A stretch of DNA of 15,637 nucleotides from contig JAVBKF010000196.1 in NCBI GenBank assembly GCA_031554215.1, positions 1 to 15,637 on the forward strand, given 5' to 3'. Source of the DNA: JAVBKE01 sp031554215 (GTDB lineage Bacteria > Bacillota > Bacilli > JARBTR01). Below, in pieces: positions 1-6,931 of this stretch (within the stretch, counting starts at the first letter, position 1; the number at the start of each line of letters is the position of its first letter). The position numbers were made by a program, and so were the translations under genes. The notes beneath the pieces are model-generated. The model saw only the letters and a program-made list of their open reading frames with translations, made no database searches and was not told the DNA's origin.

Positions 1-290
1 TTAACTGAAACATATGATGTATTGAAATAATGTAGAATAATAGCATGCAGTGATAATAGCGTCGGTTTAACTGAAATATGTGATGTATTGAAATATAAGT
101 TTTTTCAAATCTTCAACGGAGCTAATTTTGTTTAACTGAAACATGTGATGTATTGAAATTTGTCGTACGTGTCATTGTTTTACCACCTTGCATAGCGTTT
201 AACTGAAACATGTGATGTATTGAAATTGGCTAGCAGCAAGAATTTCATCTTCATTCTCATGTTTAACTGAAACATGTGATGTATTGAAAT
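1..290 (+). CRISPR. CRISPR array, type I-B-like repeats, leader-distal end
   Basis: Five direct repeats of 30 bases lie at 1-28 (cut by the window edge), 65-94, 130-159, 197-226 and 261-290. The consensus starts GTTTAACTGAAAC and ends GATGTATTGAAAT. The unique spacers are 29-64 (36), 95-129 (35), 160-196 (37), 227-260 (34) and 291-326 (36 bases, closed by a degenerate repeat). Repeat 1 has CATATG where the consensus has CATGTG, and repeat 2 has AAATATG for AAACATG; repeats 3 to 5 are identical. Length, spacer size and the ATTGAAAT 3' end fit type I-B repeats of Firmicutes, in which the last eight bases become the 5' handle of the crRNA. That implies transcription on the + strand with the leader and older part of the locus to the left of the window. 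No cas gene is present, so the subtype rests on the repeat alone. Confidence 0.95.
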
Positions 291-326
291 ACCGAGTGAC
301 ATTTCAAAATTTGGCCGCAACTGAGC

Positions 327-356
327 GTTTAACCACTTGAATTGGAGTCATGGCTA
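327..356 (+). repeat. Degenerate terminal CRISPR repeat
   Basis: Exactly 36 bases after repeat 5, a normal spacer length, the sequence GTTTAAC (327-333) matches the first seven repeat bases and then diverges. A decayed last repeat is common at the trailer end of arrays and supports a leader on the left. Only seven bases match, so the spacing is the main evidence. Confidence 0.6.
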
Positions 357-430
357 GTGTGAAATACCTTGTAATTATCTGGTAACACACATATTTCTTT
401 AATTACTAAATAATTTCCATTTACATTTAT

Positions 431-438
431 GAGAGGAG
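431..438 (+). promoter_or_regulatory. Alternative upstream ribosome binding site (start at 446)
   Basis: GAGAGGAG at 431-438 stands seven bases before an ATG at 446 that is in frame with alaX and would add 33 residues. The extension (rich in K, S, T and Y) does not resemble the AlaX fold. It may give a longer form or may not be used. Confidence 0.4.
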
Positions 439-531
439 ATAACTTATGGAAGCATTCTCAAATGGCGTTATAAAATGCTATTATTATCAAGTAAAGACGA
501 GCAAAAGCCTACAGCATTTATCACCAACAAC

Positions 532-538
532 AAGGAGG
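532..538 (+). promoter_or_regulatory. Ribosome binding site deciding the alaX start
   Basis: AAGGAGG at 532-538 is a near-perfect Shine-Dalgarno sequence, six bases before the ATG at 545. The protein from this ATG begins as AlaX proteins do (M-T-K-P-L-Y-Y-D), so 545 is preferred over 446. Confidence 0.8.
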
Positions 539-544
539 CCAACC

Positions 545-1708
545 ATGACAAAACCGTTATACTACGATTCAATCCAATCCACCAACTTCACAGCAAACGT
601 AATCAGCTGTGAGCCAAGCGGCGAACAATACAACCTAATCCTAGACCAAACAGCCTTCTACCCAACAGGTGGTGCCATGGATTTTGACAAAGGCACAATA
701 AATGGCCAACCAGTACTAAACGTCATCAAAAAAGGCAATCAAATCATTCACCAAATTGCCTCACCCATCAACGAAACAACCATCACTGGACTAGTGGACT
801 TTACAGACCGCAAACGCCGGATTCAATATCATGATGCGCAGCACTTACTAAGTGCAATCTTCGAGAAAAACTATCAAATGGTGAATACCTCACACCATGT
901 CTATGAAAACTATTGTGACCTAGACTTTGAAACCGAGTATCCTCTAACAACTGATCTACTTGCCGCAGTAGAGGCAGAAGCAAATCAGCTGATTTTCAAA
1001 GGAAAGAACATCGAGGTTCACATGATCCCTAAGTCTCAACTATCCTACCATGGTATTGAGGATAACCCTCTATATTCCGACCCAGTTCGCGTCATCAACA
1101 TCGAATCCTTGGACGACATGATTCCTTGTGGTTGCTTACATTTTGATAATTTGCGTTATGTGCAACTGGTCAAGTTGCTCTCATTTGAGAAAATCCCACG
1201 TGGCTATCGGTTATTCTTTTCTGCCGGACAAGCGCTCACAGATCTTTTGCAAGAAACGCTTTTGCTTCAGCGGAAAATCTGTCAGCTGACAACATCAAAT
1301 GAAGTGACTGTCTACGAGGATATCAGCCATGTAATCACTAAAAATAAACAACTTTCTGAACAAAATGAGGTATTATTACAGGCTGTTTTACAAAATGAAT
1401 TTCTACAGCTAGTGCAAAAAAAAGATGAAAACAATTTCGCTTCGTTTGCTGCTGATCGTTTCACGTTGGCGGACATGAGAGTACTCATGAAATTGGTTAA
1501 TAATCACGAGGAGCCGCTTATTTGCCTCTTGCAAACAAAACAAGCAGACGATTATCAGTTTATTCTGTGCAAAAGTAAGCCGACAATAACTGTCTTAGAG
1601 CCAATATTCCAATCCTTAAAGGACAACTACCAAGTGATTGGTGGTGGGAAAGGTTTAAGCATCAATGGAAAGTCTTCAGTGAGCTTATTAGAAGTGACAA
1701 TCATCTAA
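545..1708 (+). CDS. Alanyl-tRNA editing protein, long AlaX type with DHHA1-like C-terminus
   Basis: This is a probable trans-editing hydrolase that removes wrongly attached Ser or Gly from tRNA-Ala in the cytosol, related to the editing domain of AlaRS. Counting from 545 (387 residues), the N-terminal barrel carries TAFYPTGG at 36-43. The zinc site is H96-D-A-Q-H100 together with C195-G-C-L-H199, the HxxxH plus CxxxH pattern of the family. Residues about 255-330 look helical or coiled-coil, and GGGKG near the C-terminus fits a DHHA1 domain, making this the long form. The family's usual GGGQP after FYP is GGAMD here, a small departure. Codons in roughly the first 90 residues favour C-ending triplets, unlike the rest. 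It stands alone between the CRISPR array and a terminator. The start could also be 446. Confidence 0.85.
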   Translation: MTKPLYYDSIQSTNFTANVISCEPSGEQYNLILDQTAFYPTGGAMDFDKGTINGQPVLNVIKKGNQIIHQIASPINETTITGLVDFTDRKRRIQYHDAQHLLSAIFEKNYQMVNTSHHVYENYCDLDFETEYPLTTDLLAAVEAEANQLIFKGKNIEVHMIPKSQLSYHGIEDNPLYSDPVRVINIESLDDMIPCGCLHFDNLRYVQLVKLLSFEKIPRGYRLFFSAGQALTDLLQETLLLQRKICQLTTSNEVTVYEDISHVITKNKQLSEQNEVLLQAVLQNEFLQLVQKKDENNFASFAADRFTLADMRVLMKLVNNHEEPLICLLQTKQADDYQFILCKSKPTITVLEPIFQSLKDNYQVIGGGKGLSINGKSSVSLLEVTII

Positions 1709-1807
1709 CCAGGTCCTGACACTGTATGTGCTAACCTTCAATGGCAATGAACGACTGTATTCCTTGCGTATCACCTCAATAAGTGCTCAAATCAGTGTAC
1801 ATCCAAC

Positions 1808-1845
1808 AGACTAAGCATCAGAGAAATTCCTCTACTTAGTCTTTT
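1808..1845 (+). terminator. Rho-independent terminator after alaX
   Basis: AGACTAAG (1808-1815) pairs with CTTAGTCT (1835-1842), with an inner AGAG/CTCT stem, and TTTT follows. The stem is AT-rich, so strength is uncertain, but the place, 100 bases after the stop, fits. Confidence 0.7.
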
Positions 1846-2276
1846 CTTATTCACAAGACTTCATCACAATTCCAGCCTCAAGTGCTAACCCCACATTGTG
1901 ACAAGTCCTGCTTCACCGCTCAAAACAAACCGGTACAATATTTGTATGGGGTGATACCGGCATCAATCGTTCACAAATAGAACTACTAAGCTATCTCGTA
2001 ACTTGTTCACTGGTGCTTCATCACTTGCTAGTGGTATGTTTTGTTTCAATTTCCAATAGAAGAATGTCAGTGAGTCACGATAGGTATCGTTTGTTTAAAA
2101 ATAGTTACTGAGAAGCGTAGACGATTTTCTGAAAATAATTGATTCTAACGTTATTAACATTCAGAATAACTGACCTCATACCTGCGCTAAAAGAAAGCCC
2201 TAACCATCGCACATTTCCCCCATTTAAAAAATCTGTACAAATAGTCAAAAAACAGCAGAAAAAAATCTCTAAATTA
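1846..2276. other. Gene-free stretch between alaX and the 256-residue protein
   Basis: No reading frame with a ribosome binding site is seen on either strand. Small inverted repeats occur: CCGGTA 1930-1935 with TACCGG 1955-1960, and GTTATT with AATAAC near 2150-2175. Neither is followed by a T run. I see no known RNA element here. Confidence 0.6.
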
Positions 2277-2285
2277 TGCTACAAT
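2277..2285 (+). promoter_or_regulatory. Extended -10 promoter for the 2320 gene
   Basis: TG-C-TACAAT at 2277-2285 is an extended -10 box 34 bases before the start codon at 2320. No good -35 box is seen; the DNA upstream is A-rich. Confidence 0.5.
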
Positions 2286-2319
2286 AATTAAATAACTATT
2301 CCCCCCGAGGTGTCTAGAG

Positions 2320-3090
2320 ATGAAGATTGCAAAGAAAGAGTTTGTCTATCTGCATATGCAGGAAAAAGAGCGCTTTGTTATCAGTTTAGGCTGGGATGTG
2401 GCTACATTTATGAAGGTTGTAAGCCCTACATTGCCAAATATCTTGTTACTGAATCATCGATTAGAACATGTAAACGATTTTGATACAAACACGCGGATGG
2501 ATTTTATGAGCCATGCGGATTTATTACGGTATCAATGGGCGGATCATCATATTGATTACAGTAATTTTAGTTGGATGGATTTTGAATTGCGAGAGAATTT
2601 AGATGATACATCGACAAATGAGCTTTCGGAGATCTTGTACTTAGAACATATGAAGCACCATTTACGTGCACCTTTTTATCCGAAGATGCATAATAACTGG
2701 GTATATCTTTCTGATGCGAACGATTCGTTTCACAAACTATATTTCCGTAGCAGTCGACTGTTTTATTCAGTTTATGGGCAAATCATTGCGGAGACAATTA
2801 ATGATTTGCGCCAAGAAAAGTCGCTCTTGGGACTCGCGAGAAAAGGGAATTATACAGGCGTACCTGTGGAATTAATGATGGAGTTATCTTCGCTAATCAG
2901 TGAGGGGATTTTGTTCTCTCTTGCAAGCCCTGAGCAGACAAGACTAACGTATGAGATTCCAATCTGGGTGGTTGGTGATTACCAGCATGAATATGATCTG
3001 GTAACTGATTTCTCTGCAGCAGTTTCTGCACCACGTGCTTGGTTGGTTTTATCGAAGAAGACAAAAGAGTGGTCGCTAAAGATTAGCTAG
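2320..3090 (+). CDS. Uncharacterised 256-residue cytosolic protein
   Basis: I do not recognise this family. The frame is open for 256 residues from an ATG preceded by GAGGTG in the leader, with its own extended -10 promoter, so it is very probably a real gene. The protein has no signal peptide, no clear membrane segment and no Cys; it is rich in His, Tyr, Trp, Met and acidic residues in the first half (for example H-x-x-x-Y-S-N-F-S-W-M-D-F about residue 81). The second half looks mostly helical (about 150-205) and ends in a strand-rich basic tail. No nucleotide-binding or metal motif stands out. A 128-base gap with no obvious terminator separates it from ddl, so read-through into the cell-wall genes is possible. 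No function is proposed. Confidence 0.8.
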   Translation: MKIAKKEFVYLHMQEKERFVISLGWDVATFMKVVSPTLPNILLLNHRLEHVNDFDTNTRMDFMSHADLLRYQWADHHIDYSNFSWMDFELRENLDDTSTNELSEILYLEHMKHHLRAPFYPKMHNNWVYLSDANDSFHKLYFRSSRLFYSVYGQIIAETINDLRQEKSLLGLARKGNYTGVPVELMMELSSLISEGILFSLASPEQTRLTYEIPIWVVGDYQHEYDLVTDFSAAVSAPRAWLVLSKKTKEWSLKIS

Positions 3091-3218
3091 GTAACTGAAG
3101 GTAGTTTTCTTCGTTGATGTTAGAAAATGTAGCTAGTTTCACCGCTACACACGCTGCAACATATGGGTATTAAACACTGAAACACGGAAGCGGCCTTTAA
3201 GCCTAGGAGGATGTTTGG

Positions 3219-4283
3219 ATGAGAAAGAAATTGGCATTGTTATACGGAGGGAAATCTGCTGAACATGAGGTGTCACTGCAAACTGCAAAAGCGGTTATTG
3301 GCGCACTCGATATGAAGAAATTCGATGTTTATCCGGTTTTCATCAATAAAGCAGGGGAATGGATCGCAGGTCCAATGCTTGCGGCACCCGTTACTGACGT
3401 CAAATCGCTGATGTTCGTGGAAAGTGCTTATGCTTCTCCTTTTACGGTTGCACCGGTTACAGAGGAAACCATTCGTTTTGATGTTGTTTTTCCTCTTCTA
3501 CATGGACCGAATGGGGAAGATGGTACGGTTCAGGGACTGCTCGAATTGCTCAATTTACCTTATGTGGGAAATGGTGTGCTGGCTTCATCAGCCGGGATGG
3601 ATAAAGTATTGATGAAAAATATTTTTGCTGAGGCAGGGATACCTCAAGCCAAATATATTGCGTTTTTACGTTCGGAGTGGCAGAAGGATCAGGCGAACTG
3701 TTTTGAGCAAGTTGCTGATCAATTAGGCTATCCATGCTTTGTCAAGCCTGCAAATCTTGGCTCTAGTGTTGGGATTAGCAAGTGCGCGGATGCTGAACAA
3801 TTAGCGGCCGCGTTTGTTGAAGCATTTCAGTTTGACCGGAAGGTCATTGTTGAAGAGGGTATCGATGGACGCGAGATTGAAATGGGCGTGCTTGGAAATG
3901 ATGAGCCTACCTGTTCTGTCGTTGGTGAATTAGCACTTAAGAAAGATTTCTATGATTATCATGCAAAGTATGAAGATGGTGGCACGGAAATTGTCATCCC
4001 TGCACAAGTGTCAGACAGTGATTATCAACAACTTGTGAAGATGGCCATTCGTGCCTTTAAGGCACTCGATTGTGCTGGACTGGTCCGTGCTGATTTTTTT
4101 CTAGGATCTAATGGTAAACTATATATTAACGAAGTCAATACAATGCCAGGGTTTACACCGTTCAGTATGTTTCCGCAGCTTTGGAAGGCATCTGGACTTG
4201 ATTATCCTCAGTTAATTGAAGAAATGATCACGCTCGGAGTCCAGCGTCATCAAGAAAAACAGTTGATTAAATTTACTTTTTAA
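3219..4283 (+). CDS. ddl: D-alanine--D-alanine ligase
   Basis: This ATP-dependent cytosolic ligase joins two D-Ala for peptidoglycan precursor synthesis. It is 354 residues, normal for the family, with AGGAGG at 3205-3210 eight bases before the ATG. The N-terminal motif YGGKSAEHEVS (9-19) holds catalytic Glu15. LLHGPNGEDGTVQG follows at 93-106, then the ATP-grasp lysine region FVKPANLGSSVGISK (174-188) and the omega loop DFYDYHAKY (243-251). Mg-binding residues are in VRADFF (289-294) and YINEVNTMPGFTPFSMFP (302-319). Tyr251 at the end of the omega-loop motif is the residue type linked in this family to D-Ala-D-Ala rather than D-Ala-D-Lac, where Phe is found. A vancomycin-susceptible type of precursor is therefore inferred. 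MurF, which uses the product, is next downstream. Confidence 0.97.
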   Translation: MRKKLALLYGGKSAEHEVSLQTAKAVIGALDMKKFDVYPVFINKAGEWIAGPMLAAPVTDVKSLMFVESAYASPFTVAPVTEETIRFDVVFPLLHGPNGEDGTVQGLLELLNLPYVGNGVLASSAGMDKVLMKNIFAEAGIPQAKYIAFLRSEWQKDQANCFEQVADQLGYPCFVKPANLGSSVGISKCADAEQLAAAFVEAFQFDRKVIVEEGIDGREIEMGVLGNDEPTCSVVGELALKKDFYDYHAKYEDGGTEIVIPAQVSDSDYQQLVKMAIRAFKALDCAGLVRADFFLGSNGKLYINEVNTMPGFTPFSMFPQLWKASGLDYPQLIEEMITLGVQRHQEKQLIKFTF

Positions 4284-4307
4284 AGAGTGTATTGTAGAAG
4301 AAGGTCA

Positions 4308-4392
4308 GTCACTGTCGTTGTTAGCCAGCACTTTTCGTCGTGTAGATGCAAGAGGAAATACGTGCTAATGGCTGATCAGAACGACCGGTGAT
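4308..4392 (+). other. Long imperfect hairpin between ddl and murF
   Basis: The arms 4308-4331 and 4362-4392 pair in blocks: GTCAC/GTGAT, TCGTT/AACGA, TTAGCCA/TGGCTGA and GCAC/GTGC. Mismatches and a three-base bulge separate them, around a 30-base loop. No T run follows, so it is not a classic terminator; a role in mRNA processing or stability is only a guess. Confidence 0.5.
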
Positions 4393-4416
4393 TACTTTGT
4401 AATATGGGAGAGAGTC

Positions 4417-5771
4417 ATGATTAAAAAAACTTTAGGCGAAATTGCTACCTTCATTTCAGGTGATATTGAGGAACAGTTTCAAGATTTACCGATTTGTGGT
4501 GCGTCGATTGATACGAGAAAAGTGACTGCTGGCAACTTGTTTATCCCACTAAAGGGGGAGAACACCGATGGTCATTTGCATGTGCCGAAGGCATTTGCTG
4601 CTGGTGCTGCAGCTTCCTTATGGGAGCGAAATATTGATAATCCACCAAAGAACACACCGGTAATTTTAGTTGATGATGCCTTGTCTGCTTTGCAACTACT
4701 GGCTAAGGAGTACCTATCAACGCTACCCGCTGTTGTCATTGGGATTACTGGCAGTAATGGCAAAACGTCAACCAAAGACTTGATCGCTGCTGTGCTAAGC
4801 CAGACTTTTCCGTTCATAAGACCGAGGGAAATTATAATAACCACATCGGGCTACCGCTAACTGTTTTGTCAGCACCACAGTATTGTGAAGTACTGATACT
4901 TGAGATGGGGATGAGCAGTAAAGGCGAAATCGCTTTCCTGTCTAGATTGGCGCAACCTCATATTACGGTCATTACCAACATCGGTGAGTCACATTTACTT
5001 GATCTTGGATCGAGGGAAGCAATTGCTGATGCGAAGTGCGAAATCATTGAAGGGGCAACCGGTGATAGTGTGCTTTTTTACAATGGCGATGAACCCCTAC
5101 TTGAGGAACGTTTAACCCCGTTGTCACAAAAGCAGTCATTTGGTGCAAACAGTAAGAATGATTTCTACCCTGAGGATATTTCTACTGGGACTGATGGGAT
5201 GACATTCACCGTTTCTGAACACGAATTATTTATACCAATTCTTGGCGAGCATAATATCTTGAACGCGCTAGCAGCCATTGGTGTTGCACGCGAGTTTAAT
5301 ATGTCCTGGCAAGAAATTAGGATTGGTCTCAGTCAGGCGAAGCTTACAAATATGCGTAATGAGCTGATTAAAGGTGCCCATGGTGAGTATATTCTCAGTG
5401 ATGCCTACAATGCGAGTCCGTCATCAATGCGTGCAGCGATTAAGCTGATGCAGGATTTGAAGAATTTCAATCGGAAAATTGCTGTCCTTGGTGACATGCT
5501 CGAGCTTGGTGACGATGAAATTGATTATCACCGGGAAATTGGGGCATTTCTAGATCCAAATGAGATCGACATGCTGTATACCTACGGTGACCTTGGCTGG
5601 TATATTGCAGAAGGTGCCATGCCTCATTTCAAGACAGAACAGATTTGCCATTTTGCCGATAAAAATGCGCTTATTGAAGCTTTGCAAAATCAGGTGCAGG
5701 CAAATGACCTTGTTTTATTTAAGGCATCGCGTGGAATGCGATTTGAAGAAATCATCGAGAAGTTAGCCTAA
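4417..5771 (+). pseudogene. murF: UDP-MurNAc-tripeptide--D-Ala-D-Ala ligase, one-base frameshift
   Basis: MurF adds the D-Ala-D-Ala made by Ddl to UDP-MurNAc-tripeptide in the cytosol. The first frame (4417-4860) holds the N-terminal domain, with DTRK at 32-35 and LFIPLKGE, and the ATP loop T111-GSNGKTSTK; it then runs into frameshifted residues and a stop. The second frame is open to 5771 and carries HKTEGNYNNHIGLPLTVL, LEMGMSSKGEI, TNIGESH, LGEHNILNALAAIG, DAYNASPSSM and FKASRGMRFEEI. Adding one T to the TTTT run at 4806-4809 joins them as T-F-S-V-H-K and gives about 451 residues, the usual MurF length. Every other motif is intact and the gene is normally essential, so a sequencing or assembly slip, or a very recent mutation, is more likely than an old pseudogene. 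The start at 4417 has GGGAGAG upstream. Confidence 0.9.
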
Positions 5772-5908
5772 AGCAAGCTGAAGCCATTACCTATTTAACT
5801 GCTTAACTGCAAGGCGCGGACCAATTGATTCCAGTAAAAAAGTTGAATGAAAATTTGAAATAAAGTGAATGCTATCAGTACCGTCTAGCTACGAGAGGAT
5901 TGACAATT

Positions 5909-6595
5909 ATGAAAGGCTGTTTGATGCTGCATGGCTTTTCTGGAAGCCCAGCTGAGATTGCACCACTTTCATCTTTCTTGCAAGAAAAAACCGATTGGAA
6001 AATCGTCACACCGACCTTGCCAGGTCATGGGAAGGGGATTCAGCTTCATGGCGTCAAGTTTGGTGAATGGCTTGCCGCTGCAGAAGCGTCGCTGCAATTA
6101 TTGCTTGCTGAGTGTGAAGAGGTATATCTTGTAGGCTATTCAATGGGCGGGGTGATTAGCGGTTACCTTGCCGCGAAGTATCCAGTTGCAAAGTTGGTAC
6201 TCCTCAGTGCTGCTTATCATTATCTTGCACCGCGCATGCGTCTCGTTGAAATGAAATCGCTCATGCAAGATTATTCCCGTAACAAGCACCATGAAAACAC
6301 TGTCTATCAGCGCGTGAACCGCAAAAAGGGTGTCGTTACCTTCTCCGCGCTTAGGGAATTTCAAAAACTCGTCCATAGGCACCGGAGTGTGTACAGTGAG
6401 GTCGTGGTGCCCACGTTCATTGCACATGGCATGCGTGATAGCGTGATTCCTGTAAAAAGTGCAAAATATATCTACAAAACTTTGCGGGCAACGGATAAGA
6501 CTATGATGTGGATCGATGAAGCAGATCACTGCATTTGCTTTTGCTCAAAAAGTCATGTGCTTTTCAAGCAAATTGTTCAATTTCTACAAAAGTGA
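5909..6595 (+). CDS. Alpha/beta-hydrolase, carboxylesterase or monoacylglycerol-lipase type
   Basis: A serine hydrolase of 228 residues, probably cytosolic, acting on small esters or monoacylglycerols; the true substrate cannot be told. Near the start, LHGFSGSP (7-14) gives the oxyanion-hole region. G-Y-S78-M-G-G is the nucleophile elbow, Asp177 lies in HGMRDSVIP and His207 in EADHCICF, completing the triad. A charged cap segment spans about 110-160 (SRNKHHENTVYQRVNRKKG). GAGAGGA at 5893-5899 sits nine bases before the ATG at 5909; a TTG at 5900 would overlap the ribosome binding site and is rejected as the start. It lies 137 bases after murF and before a terminator. The same murF-esterase neighbourhood is known from Listeria, with no proven link to cell-wall synthesis. 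Confidence 0.88.
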   Translation: MKGCLMLHGFSGSPAEIAPLSSFLQEKTDWKIVTPTLPGHGKGIQLHGVKFGEWLAAAEASLQLLLAECEEVYLVGYSMGGVISGYLAAKYPVAKLVLLSAAYHYLAPRMRLVEMKSLMQDYSRNKHHENTVYQRVNRKKGVVTFSALREFQKLVHRHRSVYSEVVVPTFIAHGMRDSVIPVKSAKYIYKTLRATDKTMMWIDEADHCICFCSKSHVLFKQIVQFLQK

Positions 6596-6700
6596 ACAAC
6601 CTAAAATGGGTCACACGGTATGTGTCCAAAAAAATATGAAGTGCTTATGTCTGTTTTTCATTTAGGTAAGTTTTGGGGGAGTGTCCTTCAATTTACAGAG

Positions 6701-6724
6701 AATGCCTATTGTCAGGCGTTTTTC
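6701..6724 (+). terminator. Rho-independent terminator after the esterase
   Basis: AATGCCT (6701-6707) pairs with AGGCGTT (6714-6720), six-base loop, one T-G wobble, followed by more T to 6723. It lies about 105 bases after the esterase stop. Confidence 0.65.
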
Positions 6725-6759
6725 AAAGCTACGATGGGAATTTACTTGGGTCACCATGG

Positions 6760-6788
6760 TTGCAAATTCGTTGTATCAGTGCTATCAT
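6760..6788 (+). promoter_or_regulatory. Promoter for cshA
   Basis: TTGCAA (6760-6765) and TATCAT (6783-6788) are separated by exactly 17 bases. Transcription would start near 6795, giving a leader of about 137 bases before cshA that contains two hairpins. Confidence 0.6.
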
Positions 6789-6829
6789 TAATACTTGTAA
6801 AGCATCGTTACTTCATTTAAAAAAGTAAT

Positions 6830-6857
6830 GCACCCATTTTGCGGGCGCTATTTTTTT
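6830..6857 (+). terminator. Terminator-like hairpin in the cshA leader
   Basis: GC-A-CCC (6830-6835) pairs with GGG-C-GC (6843-6848) with one internal mismatch, then TA and seven T (6851-6857). It lies downstream of the proposed cshA promoter, so it may act as an attenuator. If that promoter is not used, it is simply a second terminator of the upstream unit. Confidence 0.6.
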
Positions 6858-6870
6858 GTTCTGAGTTGAC

Positions 6871-6911
6871 GTTCCGGTGCTAGCAGGGCCCTAGGGGCAC
6901 CAGGAACTTTT
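6871..6911 (+). promoter_or_regulatory. Second leader hairpin before cshA
   Basis: GTTCC-GGTGC (6871-6880) pairs with GCACC-A-GGAAC (6897-6907), ten base pairs with one bulged A, enclosing AGGGCCCT, and TTTT follows. The ribosome binding site AAAGGGG (6918-6924) lies just beyond. The stem is strong enough to influence cshA expression; the mechanism is inference. Confidence 0.55.
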
Positions 6912-6931
6912 AAACATAAAGGGGAAATTAG

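Noticed and set aside
6620..6820. Open frame of 66 codons between the esterase and cshA
   Set aside because: No ribosome binding site, odd composition, and it runs through the esterase terminator and the cshA promoter.
6866..6871. TTGACG as a -35 box for cshA
   Set aside because: At 16 to 18 bases downstream there is only GC-rich hairpin sequence and no -10 box.
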